IMG/VR virus record: IMGVR_UViG_3300018080_000098
Span: 62,001 to 126,000 of that record
Direction: 5' to 3' (one strand)
DNA: 64,000 nt
Origin: a virus
Position 1 is the first letter of the stretch, and every line of letters begins with the position of its first letter. Below the pieces are notes generated by a model, which was not told where the DNA came from, did not search any database, and was given only the letters and a program-made list of their open reading frames with translations. Positions 16,201 to 24,192 of this stretch are shown here, in pieces. The translations under genes and the position numbers were made by a program.

Positions 16201-17665
16201 CTACTCCCGTAGCACAGCCCTTTAATCCTACTCCGTGTAAAACCACCAGTGAATTTGCAGTAGCAGCGCGAATAATCGCTTTTGTTGGGTCCGTAACTCC
16301 ATAACACTCCAATCCACAAATAGACCCACCAGTACACGTGAATAAATCTTCTGCTGAATTGTTGGCTTCTACGTAAACTGAATCCATCCTACTTGCAGAC
16401 GTAGTGGTTACCAGTACTCCTGGTTGAACCGTCATTGGATCTTCAGTGTACGTACCAGGGAAAACTGCAATCTCGTAGGGATTAGTAGCAGACGCGCCAG
16501 CAGCTATTGCTGCGTCTATCGCAGCTTTAATTGATGTGTAATCTCCACCAGTAGGAGAAACCCTAAAATATTTTTCAGGGTTCTTTAATCTGTCGTCCGA
16601 ATCAGTAACGTAAGGATTAGCGCCAGAAGGAGAACCACCTACCCCAGCAAGTGCGAATATTTGTGACGCTGTTACAGGGTTAAGGCCAGATACGTTGAAA
16701 GATATTTTTCCGTCTGTTACGTCCGACTTTAAAACGCTCCCAACGTTTTGTACCTCTCCCGTGAATGGGTCCTGATCTGGCGGAGGTCTCAGAAAATCAC
16801 CAGCGTCACCTAGCACAAGTTGGTCCGTTACCGCCCACGATGATGTATCCGACGTGATAACTCCCTGGACTAACATCTCCCCATTAGTATCATCATTGAC
16901 CGCCGAGACAATATAACCAATTGCTGGCCTTGCATTTGGATCGTCTTTGTCCGCCACTACGATTAACGGGAGATCTTCTGTGTCGTTCCACCCTCCTGAA
17001 GCTACTAGAGTGCCAGCTGGAATAACACTACCTGTTTCATTTCTGCACCCAACTATTATGCTGCCTTCACTCAGCTCGTCCAGCTTTGTTTTGTCTCCTG
17101 GGAGCATTAGCCCAGATTCGGTGGCAGTCACGTCGGGAATAATATCTGTGCCACCGTCAATATGACTAGAGGCGTGCGCGTTTGGGTCTCTGGGATCTCC
17201 CACATCATCTAGAGTAGCATCTGTAATAACCGCGTTTAGTTCGGCTAAAGAACCGCTACCAAGATTACCGACATCTGTTGCGTGAGGATTGTCTGTCTGC
17301 CCCCGATGAGTAGTATTCGCAGCTACGTCACTGTTCGCTGAAACTCTACCTTCCGTATAATAGAGATTAGACCCTTCTGTAACTTCATCGGTACTCAGTT
17401 GCCCATAATGTGCAGTGCCCCCAATCTCGTGTGGAGCAACAGCATCATCGTAAGCTTGGGCATAAGGGATTATCGATCCACCCTCACTATCAAGGCGAAC
17501 TAAATCTCCTGTGGACAGCCCAGTGTCCAAGTTCACACTGCGTCGTATGTCTTCGAAGTAGTATGCTGAGTGCAGATCAATTTCTTCCCCGGCTGGAAGG
17601 GACAGACCTAAGTCTTCTATCTCGTAGCCTGCGCCAGTAGTATTTCGAATCCAGAATTCAGCCAT
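13241..17665 (-). CDS. Large multidomain tail fibre with beta-helix and C1q-like tip, 1474 aa
   Basis: Tail fibre with a clear mosaic layout. Residues 1-65 are a docking-type domain shared with the 248- and 508-aa proteins. Near 165 is HASSHIDGGTD, a fibre hinge motif. Residues 205-330 carry the beta-module also ending the 248-, 204- and 904-aa proteins (SVIPAGTLVA, AIGYIVSAV). Residues 365-630 look like a right-handed pectate-lyase-type beta-helix, opening YFRVSPTGGDYTSIKAAIDA, a common polysaccharide-contact domain. Further hinges follow near 970-1100 (HASRHVPGAADSL, SRSDHVHAG). The last 100 residues (DGRYKIVCETTIG, DLNNGDSLAIGVERL) match a C1q/TNF-like jelly roll, typical of receptor-binding tips. 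The gene is A+T-richer than the baseplate genes. Confidence 0.8.
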   Translation of the reverse strand: MAEFWIRNTTGAGYEIEDLGLSLPAGEEIDLHSAYYFEDIRRSVNLDTGLSTGDLVRLDSEGGSIIPYAQAYDDAVAPHEIGGTAHYGQLSTDEVTEGSNLYYTEGRVSANSDVAANTTHRGQTDNPHATDVGNLGSGSLAELNAVITDATLDDVGDPRDPNAHASSHIDGGTDIIPDVTATESGLMLPGDKTKLDELSEGSIIVGCRNETGSVIPAGTLVASGGWNDTEDLPLIVVADKDDPNARPAIGYIVSAVNDDTNGEMLVQGVITSDTSSWAVTDQLVLGDAGDFLRPPPDQDPFTGEVQNVGSVLKSDVTDGKISFNVSGLNPVTASQIFALAGVGGSPSGANPYVTDSDDRLKNPEKYFRVSPTGGDYTSIKAAIDAAIAAGASATNPYEIAVFPGTYTEDPMTVQPGVLVTTTSASRMDSVYVEANNSAEDLFTCTGGSICGLECYGVTDPTKAIIRAATANSLVVLHGVGLKGCATGVAVENGAKVIATNFSINIDAAGIAVTTGISVSGSDSYLGMVGGFFSVPSAVLPAYANNPLQTGIIVDDSAEAYIVGATFRIANKDNTPDALLADNGSKCTLLASEVSNCYRGTRIGSTGSDTTFIIQSCAYFGNTINGQCDSATGVFLVSASSDEFKWSAVPGSILSGIVQSTSFARTFLAGDFSYWFTTFKSMALEKWFHDQTSTGITEDSDGLVTDGGGLTVDVSAGNGWISRQANDDAFDVFWDAVTGLSLTADASNYIGYDSVSEAITAATSEPGSTTLLLAIVETGPTSVRFIHQTRSISHGFGAKLQNYLNTTRKLLLKSGLAVTAGTTGTRFELGSGSYYRAVDIITYAGSGGDATFSYFYGTNGATEVASQIDVDTTNYDDSGTLTAMTAGYFRSDTVILTSDGRISVIYGTEEFSTQTLAEAASLENKPTFIEESGIYLSRLIVEQGNGIVSFVDERPIGASSGSGGTAITVHGDLAGLGSDDHSQYLLTSGARAMGGSLNMGSNNISNVGTVDGVDVSSHASRHVPGAADSLSTGTPVAVQVGASPAEGTANNFARSDHQHGITTGTPVAVGATNAPGSASTVSRSDHVHAGLDREAADFDSFPSSADIGADDLFLIEDSSDGYSKKKIKFSTVEGDVDHLTILNRGVNSHAQIDNHLGDVTTNPHSVTAAQVGLGNVTNDAQVKASPPSTDHALTRWNGTGGDLLQDTGIVVDDNDITTWPGSTFTNILKIDPTNDEISIGGAAESNYCLTLRGDTDRSGLYIKTANDANTYPLHIENSSGTTTQLLHLDKDGPIGLGTTSPSYGIDNRHPVASGTADYNTAEGLYRIGGERANDAVTAYDSLGNQAFTTLTQINLDATTVIGNLYTLASDAITVNADGRYKIVCETTIGINSGTTRTESEASLFLDTGLGFIEVAGTRARMYHRNASQGATSCSATVVLDLNNGDSLAIGVERLSGPSILRTIVYGTRLTVMRLS

Positions 17666-17677
17666 GATGCCCTAGTC

Positions 17678-20611
17678 CTAGGTTCTCCACGAGGTCCAGA
17701 TAATTATAGCTACATCATTTGAAGCAGCTCCCGTGGCAGACGCCTCAACCCAAACGTAGTCATCTTCATTCAAGTCTGTATTGGCAGAGTTATTTTTGTA
17801 AGTTCCAGCAGCCAATGAAAAGCTTAATACGCTTGATCCATTTACCAGTAAATCGAATTGTTTGGTTGCGTTGCCTGCTCTTGTTCTAGCTGTAATCCGT
17901 TTCACCGTGCAGTCTCTAGGAATTAGAATGCCTGTACCACTACCAGCATTGATAATTCCGTGGCCCCTCAATTGGTTTCCATCTGCATTATCATGCCCCC
18001 AACTATAAACGCATTCAGTAATGGAAAGCCATTTGGTACGAGTAGCATCGTAGTACTGCCACGACTCGAATGTAGTATTATAGTACATATCCCCATCACT
18101 TGGTGGTGGGGTTGTAGGATTGGTCGCAGAGGGAGGGTATATGTCTACTCCGCCCGTTTGCGCGTGGGTATGAAGTGCATCGGCGTTTGACCCATCAAGT
18201 AGAGTGTCTACATTTGGTGCAGTCCAGTTACCTGTGGTTAGTGCAACCCCGCCAATACGAAAAGCAGTTCCAGAAGGAACGTCTAATGCTGTGACAGACG
18301 TCCTCAAATCCACCAGCGGAGCATCGCCCTGCACGAATGTAGACGCCCTAAGAACAAGACGTCCTGATTGAGCTTCTACAATTCCGTTGGTGGTGAAATC
18401 ATATTCGGTGCCATCAGTAGTGACATTTCCATTGGAGGCTAAATTCCAATTGTCAGCGGTGACCACAAGATCCCCTGTGGTGCCCCCAGCAGTAATATTT
18501 ACATCACCGGAACCGCCAGCAGTTAAATTAAGGTTTCCTCCAGAAGTTACTACTGTGCCAGCTCCGCCGCTGAACAAAAGCGAAGTTCCGGAGATGCCTA
18601 GGCTTCCTGCTAGCTGAGCCGCGCCATTTTGTGCCAACACTAAAGCTAGGAGGTACCCTGGTTCAGAAAGATCTCCTGGGTCCGTTGGATTCTGTTTGTA
18701 CTTGAAGTGCAGATCTTGAGCAGATGCGTCTGATACTATCTGCCAATTTTCTACATCCGACGCATCTGCAGAGGGTAAAGCTATCCCTGTATCTTCTGGT
18801 GTCCCAGCAGCAGCATCTTCATTTACTATCCAAACATTAGAATTGGTTCCGTCAGAATTAAAGTTTGTTGAATCTATGGTGGTGCAGTAGACGTCTCCCA
18901 ATCTATTTGCGGCAGTACCAAAGTCGTGGCCGGTTGCTAGTACATCCGTCTGCACATTTATAGTAGGACCAGCTGGATTCAAACTCAGGAATTGAGTATA
19001 CCCGGCCTCTGTTAAATCCGTTAGGTCGGTTGGGTTTGTTTTGTGCTCAAACCATAGAGCAGATGTTGGACCTAGTAAGCGGGTTCTCCAGGACTCAATA
19101 TTACCTGATCCGTCACCAGCTGCCACAACGTGCCCTGCTATTTCGGCGGTTCCCCCAGCAGCATCATAGTTGATAATGAAGGGCTCAGCAGACGTTTGGA
19201 GCACGTCTGCGTTGACTGTCAATTCGCTCGAGGAAAAATCTCCGTAAATTAGCGGGGTGCTAGTACTGCTATTGGAGATATATAGTTTGTCGTCTCCCGC
19301 TTCGTTTTGGCCAGCGCGGAAACCTATAAATACATTGTTGCTTCCAGAAGCTCCTACAGATCCTGCTCTGTACCCGACTACTGTATTTTCGGTTCCGCTC
19401 ACATTGTTTTGTAGTGCAGCCCTACCAATTGCGATGTTACCAGTACCGCCGGGGTTAAGCTGTAGAGCATCTGTCCCCAGTGCAATGCAATCTCTAGCGT
19501 TTGTGGCTGTGTAGAGGGCGTGGTACCCGAGAACAATGTTGTCGTGGCCTTGCGTGTTGGAATAGAGTGCTTCGTAACCAACAACAGTGTTTGCGTCACC
19601 ATTTGTAGTTTGTGCGGCTGCTCCGTAGCCAATTGCTACGCCATACTCTGCTGATGTGGCGGCGCCAAAGGCTTCACTACCAATAGCAATGATGCCATTT
19701 GCTGTGTTCAGAGCGTCGAGAGTGTTGAAACCAATAGCTATTGTATCGTTGGCTGTTTGTTGCGTACTGCCAGCGCCGGTACCAAGAGCAGTATTTCGTT
19801 GACCCGTTGTTGTGCTATTTAACGCGTAGTAACCAACAGCAGTGTTGAAACCGGCTGCTGTCATATTTTCTAGCGCGTAATTTCCTACAGCAACACAGCG
19901 GCTTGTTGGGCCTGTGACCGAATTAAACGTGTTGCTGCCTACTCCAAGAATGTCTCCAGCTGATGTGGTGAAGTTGCCGGAGTTTCGCCCCAAGAAAAGA
20001 TTATTGTTGTAGGCGTGTAGGAATCGGGTTCCACCGAGCTCCACTACACCGTTTCCTGCACCGGACGTTGCTGGAAGGGTTAGGTTACCAGCGAGGACGT
20101 CTATTCCGCTGCTCGCATCCAGATTACCATAAACAGTGGTTACGTTGGTTGGGCCGTCGTAACCGATAGCTGTAGTATAGCCGCCTTCTGAAAGGTCTTT
20201 GGGGTCTGTAGGGTTGGTCTTGTACTGAACGTGGAATTCTCGACCACTGGTTACGGTTAGCTGCCTCCAATTGTGGAGGGTAGTAACGCCATCGGTGGCC
20301 TCCCACATAACCCCCACATTTTCAGCAACCGCTGGAACCGCGTCCTGATTTACCGCCCAGACGTTGGCGTTTGTTCCGTCGGTATTGATAGGCCCGATAA
20401 TATTGTTGGCGTTTAGATTGTTGCAGTAGATATCTCCTAATCTGTTGACGGCGGTTCCAAAATCATAGTTTGTTGCGAGTACATCACTTCCTATAGTGAG
20501 GCTTCCTGTTGCAGGCGCGATGTTACCGACGAGTAGTGTATCAGTATCGGCAATTTCGGTGTCGATTCGGGGCAGGGTGGGATCAAATGCTATGGCACGG
20601 TAGTTAGCCAT
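17678..20611 (-). CDS. Tail fibre with YadA-like beta-roll and three internal module copies, 977 aa
   Basis: Fibre protein. Residues 200-445 form an array of 23-25-residue repeats of the form NTAxGYxAL....GxxNTALG (NTAVGYYALNSTTTGQ, TVVGYEALYSNTQGHDN), the pattern of the left-handed beta-roll in YadA-type trimeric adhesins. On either side lies a module with VLAT..DFGTA.NRLGD.YC, DGTN.NVW.VN.DA and K.NPTD..DLSE.GY: full copies open the protein and reappear near 580-690, and a partial copy lies near 520-560. After a glycine-rich stalk (SGGNLNLTAGGSGDVNITAG) comes a hinge (HTHAQTGGVDIYP) and a 110-residue C-terminal beta-domain, probably the receptor tip. The protein is likely trimeric. Confidence 0.8.
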   Translation of the reverse strand: MANYRAIAFDPTLPRIDTEIADTDTLLVGNIAPATGSLTIGSDVLATNYDFGTAVNRLGDIYCNNLNANNIIGPINTDGTNANVWAVNQDAVPAVAENVGVMWEATDGVTTLHNWRQLTVTSGREFHVQYKTNPTDPKDLSEGGYTTAIGYDGPTNVTTVYGNLDASSGIDVLAGNLTLPATSGAGNGVVELGGTRFLHAYNNNLFLGRNSGNFTTSAGDILGVGSNTFNSVTGPTSRCVAVGNYALENMTAAGFNTAVGYYALNSTTTGQRNTALGTGAGSTQQTANDTIAIGFNTLDALNTANGIIAIGSEAFGAATSAEYGVAIGYGAAAQTTNGDANTVVGYEALYSNTQGHDNIVLGYHALYTATNARDCIALGTDALQLNPGGTGNIAIGRAALQNNVSGTENTVVGYRAGSVGASGSNNVFIGFRAGQNEAGDDKLYISNSSTSTPLIYGDFSSSELTVNADVLQTSAEPFIINYDAAGGTAEIAGHVVAAGDGSGNIESWRTRLLGPTSALWFEHKTNPTDLTDLTEAGYTQFLSLNPAGPTINVQTDVLATGHDFGTAANRLGDVYCTTIDSTNFNSDGTNSNVWIVNEDAAAGTPEDTGIALPSADASDVENWQIVSDASAQDLHFKYKQNPTDPGDLSEPGYLLALVLAQNGAAQLAGSLGISGTSLLFSGGAGTVVTSGGNLNLTAGGSGDVNITAGGTTGDLVVTADNWNLASNGNVTTDGTEYDFTTNGIVEAQSGRLVLRASTFVQGDAPLVDLRTSVTALDVPSGTAFRIGGVALTTGNWTAPNVDTLLDGSNADALHTHAQTGGVDIYPPSATNPTTPPPSDGDMYYNTTFESWQYYDATRTKWLSITECVYSWGHDNADGNQLRGHGIINAGSGTGILIPRDCTVKRITARTRAGNATKQFDLLVNGSSVLSFSLAAGTYKNNSANTDLNEDDYVWVEASATGAASNDVAIIIWTSWRT

Positions 20612-20613
20612 TC

Positions 20614-21360
20614 CTAAGCCTTCTTCAGGGGTCTACTGAGCTCCACGACCAGAATAGAAGCAGTTTTCGCGTAGCCTACTTGCTGTATAACATTCCCGCT
20701 TGTGGATGGTGGAGTGATAGTGACAGCGCCCGCAGTAGTGGCTGAAACGTAGTAGTAGTTATCAGCAGTTAAAGTAAACCCGGTCATTTCTCCTGAACGC
20801 CCAACGATACACGTGGTTGGGTTGGGTTTAGCTCGCACTATTCCTACGCTTGGCATTGTAGCAGTTGTGTTTGCACGAGCTTTGTCTACACTATCTGGTC
20901 CCGTTTGATAAACTACATCCCGAATTGCCACTGTAGCTGGGCATGCCCATTCTGTTTCTAGCAGTTCAATTTGTGGGATGGGGTCGGCTCCATCGAAGAC
21001 GTGCGTGCTGCCGTGTGCAGGAACTATTCCACCTGGTCCAATTATTACACCGTCCAGGTCATGTGTGGGTTCTCCAAACTTCTGCCTCAGTGCTCCTGTA
21101 GCATCTACCCAATAAGTGTACCCACCTAGGCGTAGTTTTGGCTCCTGGTCCCACTCCGACACGTAATCGATCACCTCATCCAGGTTAACAATTCTGATGA
21201 TGTTTTTGGTAAGGAGATCGCGTATCCTGTAGTCGTTGGTGAGCTTGTCGTATTCTACATACTGGTAGTCCTTTGTTTGGCGCGGACCAAGATTATCGTC
21301 GACTGGATTAGGTAACCCAACCGGGCTCGTCATCAACAAATTTGTGATCCGCACACCCAA
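20614..21360 (-). CDS. Fibre-type protein with docking domain and shared C-terminal beta-module, 248 aa
   Basis: Residues 1-110 share a docking region with the 508-aa protein upstream: a strand-rich start, then LRLGGYTYWVDATGALRQ against LTIGTHEYWIDATGTTRV. A hinge HGSTHVFDGADPI follows near 130. The C-terminal 120 residues are the beta-module also seen in the 1474-, 204- and 904-aa proteins (VVYQTGPDSVDKA, PSVGIVRAKP, YYYVSATTAGAVT, VVELSRPL). The start is TTG at 21360 with AGGAG seven bases upstream; there is no ATG that keeps the docking domain. It is likely a short fibre or a connector for the 977-aa fibre encoded 2 bp downstream. Confidence 0.7.
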   Translation of the reverse strand: MGVRITNLLMTSPVGLPNPVDDNLGPRQTKDYQYVEYDKLTNDYRIRDLLTKNIIRIVNLDEVIDYVSEWDQEPKLRLGGYTYWVDATGALRQKFGEPTHDLDGVIIGPGGIVPAHGSTHVFDGADPIPQIELLETEWACPATVAIRDVVYQTGPDSVDKARANTTATMPSVGIVRAKPNPTTCIVGRSGEMTGFTLTADNYYYVSATTAGAVTITPPSTSGNVIQQVGYAKTASILVVELSRPLKKA

Positions 21361-21388
21361 TTAAAAACTCCTGTGCAAGCGAAAAGAT

Positions 21389-21667
21389 TTATGCGGGCTC
21401 AGTGTACTGTACAAGAATCCCTACTGAAAGGGTGAGCTCAGCACCATCTGCTGGTACCGTAGCGATCTCCGTCCATTCAGCAGGCAACGGGTCTGGCAGC
21501 TCTATACTTCCAATCTCTGCTACAACCTCCTTCAGCATCTCCAATACAGTTTTTTCGCCATCAGCCGTGACCTCTACATCGAGACTCCCGTCACTCTGCA
21601 GACGTAGCGTAGCTGTGTGCTTCGTGTTTACACTGAACCCTCCAACATCTGCGCTCACTGGGGGCAT
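21389..21667 (-). CDS. Hypothetical protein, 92 aa
   Basis: Small protein beginning MPPVSADVGGFSVNTKHTAT. One strand-rich half (LRLQSDGSLDVEVTADGEKT) is followed by a helix (VLEMLKEVVAEIG) and a Pro-rich link to a last strand pair. The start is set at the ATG at 21667, which has AAGGAG 7 nt upstream; an in-frame ATG-like start at 21703 would only add a basic peptide and lies in the hairpin-bearing leader. It lies between two fibre-type genes, after a 160-bp non-coding stretch. It may be a fibre chaperone or minor virion protein, but nothing in the sequence proves this. Confidence 0.6.
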   Translation of the reverse strand: MPPVSADVGGFSVNTKHTATLRLQSDGSLDVEVTADGEKTVLEMLKEVVAEIGSIELPDPLPAEWTEIATVPADGAELTLSVGILVQYTEPA

Positions 21668-21731
21668 CGTTAGTCTCCTTGTGTGCCGCTTGCTGATAAG
21701 CACCCAACAGAATGTTCGATGCGCATTAGCA

Positions 21732-21815
21732 AGCAGCCCCTACTACCAGGGCTGCTCATTATGCCGCCCCTACTACCAGGGCAGCGCGTTAAACCATCCC
21801 TACTACCAGGACGGC
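21732..21815 (-). repeat. Three tandem hairpins on an exact 30-bp period with invariant loop
   Basis: The 10-mer TACTACCAGG occurs on the plus strand at 21741, 21771 and 21801, exactly 30 bp apart. Flanking bases make three stem-loops: arms 21732-21739/21749-21756 (8 bp), 21763-21769/21779-21785 and 21793-21799/21809-21815. In the minus-strand RNA each has the same 9-nt loop UGGUAGUAG. Stem bases differ between copies but stay paired, and the differences that break pairing on the plus strand become G-U pairs in the minus-strand RNA. This favours a function in the mRNA. The array fills the gap between the 508-aa gene stop (21828) and the 92-aa gene start (21667). No U-tract follows, so these are not ordinary terminators. 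Confidence 0.75.
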
Positions 21816-21827
21816 TCCTCGCTAAAT

Positions 21828-23354
21828 TTAATGCGCGCACCGTGCAGGGAGCAATCGGTACGTCGCATGCGGTACCCTCCTTCTTATAGAATAAAGTGGA
21901 TACCAGGCAGATCTCATGCCCGTAAGCTTGTTTCTCCTAGCTACGTACACTTTGTCCGGGTAACTGTTGCTATCAGGATTGTACCCTACGCAACCTGGCT
22001 GTCGCTGTGCGAGTACCGAGCTGAGCTTTAACGGGCTCGGGGTTACAACGGTCCAGTGGGACCACATGTAGTGCTCGTCGTCCGTTCCAACAGTGTACCA
22101 TGGATCGGCCACCACAACATACTTTGGGCGCGACGTGTTCCTGTAAACCAGCTTGAGTGTGAGCTCATAGGTGCCCAAGTCAAAAGATTCAGTGGCAAAC
22201 GAATCGTAGTTGTATGGGTACATCAAGTAAGCACGCCAACGGCCGGACAGATCTACTGGAAATATGATTGCAGATACAGCACTCGTGGCAGCAAGCCCCC
22301 AATCACGTGGGCCAGACGGTATCACAACCTGTAGAATCCTTTTCCTGCCATACTCTTGTAGAATGAATGGGTTTCCTACAACGTAACTTCCTGCAGGCGC
22401 CGGAACTACCCAACTTACTGCTGCTGTATCCCATACAGCACCACGTGCGTTTGGAGGCACGTTTACAATAGACCCAACCTTTGGGAGCCCGTGTTTGCTG
22501 CGCACCCGAATGGTGTGCCAAATAGCGTTGTCCTCATTGACTATAGGGAGCACTCCTGTGTCGGCTTGTACAATCCGTTGAGCGAGCTCACCGTAATAGT
22601 TGGTGTAGTATTGAGGAGCGTTAAACGCACTAGAAACTCCATATGGTTGCGTGCGCCGGTTGTATTTGTATTTTCCAAGAACAGAAGCTACCAATGAATT
22701 TCTATGCACCACCTTGTGCGGGAACGAGTCACTCACATCAACTCGTTCTTCTGTACGGAAATTCATGACACTGGCAGTGTAGACACCTCCAGCAGACGGG
22801 ATTACTGTTTCCATCCAGCTGAAGAGATCGTTGATTGCGTCAAATCTTCGGTACTCCGTCCAAGTGCTTCCCGGATATTTCAAGCTCCAGTAGCAATACT
22901 TATACAGGGTGTCCCAGGTTCCCATGACGCGGTTTTCGAACCAGCTGAAAAACGCTGACCGCACCTGGGCGAACGGACGTCCTGAAACCGGTATCGTGTC
23001 TGAGTAAATCGAGACAGCTTTGTCTGCCGCACCCAACGGGTCTCCGTCTGTGTCCGACGTTGGTGTTCCATCTACCACCCGTGTAGTACCTGTAGCGTCA
23101 ATCCAGTACTCGTGGGTTCCTATTGTCAGGTGCGGAGTTTCGTTCCAACTCCCAGAAAACTGGATGTCCATATCATCCAGATTTTTTATTTTCAGTACTC
23201 CCTTACGAAGGAGGTACTGCACGTTACCATTGTTAATCAGAGAGTCGTACTCAACGTCTTGGTAAACGCGTGCTTCCCCAATATTGAATGCTTGCCCACC
23301 AACACCAGGCACTACAAGTTTGAACGAGCCTTTGTTCCAGATTTTGACTGCCAT
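21828..23354 (-). CDS. Fibre-type protein with docking domain, 508 aa
   Basis: Residues 1-110 share the docking region with the 248-aa protein (YQDVEYDSLINNG, LLRKGVLKIKNLDD, THEYWIDATGTTRV). The remaining 400 residues are unusually rich in Tyr and Trp (YKYCYWSLKYPGSTWTEYRR, APQYYTNYYGELAQ, WYTVGTDDEHYMWSHW), which suits an exposed ligand-contact surface, but I recognise no fold. The C-terminus is basic (YSIRRRVPHATYRLLPARC). It begins 3 bp after the 149-aa gene, and its stop lies 13 bp from the hairpin array. It is likely a short tail fibre or receptor-binding protein. Confidence 0.65.
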   Translation of the reverse strand: MAVKIWNKGSFKLVVPGVGGQAFNIGEARVYQDVEYDSLINNGNVQYLLRKGVLKIKNLDDMDIQFSGSWNETPHLTIGTHEYWIDATGTTRVVDGTPTSDTDGDPLGAADKAVSIYSDTIPVSGRPFAQVRSAFFSWFENRVMGTWDTLYKYCYWSLKYPGSTWTEYRRFDAINDLFSWMETVIPSAGGVYTASVMNFRTEERVDVSDSFPHKVVHRNSLVASVLGKYKYNRRTQPYGVSSAFNAPQYYTNYYGELAQRIVQADTGVLPIVNEDNAIWHTIRVRSKHGLPKVGSIVNVPPNARGAVWDTAAVSWVVPAPAGSYVVGNPFILQEYGRKRILQVVIPSGPRDWGLAATSAVSAIIFPVDLSGRWRAYLMYPYNYDSFATESFDLGTYELTLKLVYRNTSRPKYVVVADPWYTVGTDDEHYMWSHWTVVTPSPLKLSSVLAQRQPGCVGYNPDSNSYPDKVYVARRNKLTGMRSAWYPLYSIRRRVPHATYRLLPARCAH

Positions 23355-23357
23355 CGT

Positions 23358-23807
23358 TTACCCTTCGTAATACGCGTCTTTGTTTATCTTTGGAAGCATC
23401 ACTTTGCCCTGTAGCCAAGAATTGATAATATACGCAGGTTTGTCGTAGTAAAATATTTCCACTTCTTGGTTGGGGTAATTAGCAAACTCGTCGTACTCGT
23501 TCTTCGAAAGTGCGCCTGCGTTGATAGCGGAGACGAGGGTTGCCGGAGCTTCAGTAATCAGGCCTCCATCTACAAGGCCCGCGATCTCATCGTCCGACCA
23601 TCCAAGGTCAGCCAGTTTTTGCCAGGTAGCAGGCATGATTGTGGGGCGTATGATACTCTCCAGGAAACGATGGAAGCTCCCGTTCGCTAGGGAGTCGTAA
23701 GCGTTCGCCTGGTCGATAGCTCCCAGGAAATCGTCAGGGTCGAGCACCTCGAAAGCGCGAGCGATGCCAGCAGCACGGATAGCTTTTTTCAGCAGGTCCT
23801 TGGCCAT
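23358..23807 (-). CDS. Hypothetical protein, mostly helical, 149 aa
   Basis: Unrecognised protein. Residues 1-100 are alpha-helical (LLKKAIRAAGIARAFEVLD, WQKLADLGWSDDEIAGLVDG), the latter resembling a UBA- or SAP-like helical hairpin; the C-terminus has aromatic strands (EVEIFYYDKPAYIINSWLQG). The start ATG overlaps the stop of the 127-aa gene (TAATG), so they are translationally coupled. As it precedes the 508-aa fibre protein by 3 bp, a fibre-chaperone or attachment role is possible, but this is a guess from position. Confidence 0.55.
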   Translation of the reverse strand: MAKDLLKKAIRAAGIARAFEVLDPDDFLGAIDQANAYDSLANGSFHRFLESIIRPTIMPATWQKLADLGWSDDEIAGLVDGGLITEAPATLVSAINAGALSKNEYDEFANYPNQEVEIFYYDKPAYIINSWLQGKVMLPKINKDAYYEG

Positions 23808-24190
23808 TAGTCGTTCTGCTTCCTATACTGGAGCTCCTTGAAGACGTTCTTCACGAGGCTCCAATCGATGCCCATGCAGCGTCTGCATTTATCCTCGAGC
23901 TCCTTGTAGCTTACTGAGCGCAGATAGCGTTGCTCTTTTTTGAACTTTTCAGGGTCGTCTTTCGCGAGATACCTCGCCACTTCATTTTCTGATGGCATTC
24001 CTGGAACGAGGACCCATTTGTGCTTTTCGTCGTGCCAGAAGACGCGACCGACCTTCGGGTTGTCTTTGGAGCCCCATTGTTGAAGCACACGCATGAGGGG
24101 TCCGACTTCGTTGCTGGCGAACCACTGGATACCGTACAAATCGGTGGCTACGCGAATGTACCTTTTTCCTCTATAGGTGATTCGTTGCAT
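23807..24190 (-). CDS. Hypothetical protein, basic, 127 aa
   Basis: Unrecognised basic protein beginning MQRITYRGKRYIRVATDLYG. A small beta-barrel-like half (VGRVFWHDEKHKWVLVPGM) is followed by helices (EVARYLAKDDPEKFKKEQ) and a CxxC-like pair, CRRC, near residue 103. No Shine-Dalgarno sequence precedes the ATG at 24190; it lies 2 nt after the stop of the 204-aa gene (TTATAACAATG), so expression probably depends on translational coupling. Its own stop overlaps the next start. The charge and CRRC pair would allow nucleic-acid binding, but nothing more specific. Confidence 0.55.
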   Translation of the reverse strand: MQRITYRGKRYIRVATDLYGIQWFASNEVGPLMRVLQQWGSKDNPKVGRVFWHDEKHKWVLVPGMPSENEVARYLAKDDPEKFKKEQRYLRSVSYKELEDKCRRCMGIDWSLVKNVFKELQYRKQND

Positions 24191-24192
24191 TG

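Noticed and set aside
21732-21815. CRISPR-like array because of the 30-bp period
   Set aside because: Only three units, conserved cores of about 14 bp, similar spacers and no cas genes; stem pairing explains the pattern better.
21735-21830. Plus-strand decapeptide repeat PYYQG as a coding signal
   Set aside because: The period is a multiple of three, but the frame has no start with a ribosome-binding site, flanks two minus-strand genes, and the conserved bases coincide with hairpin loops.
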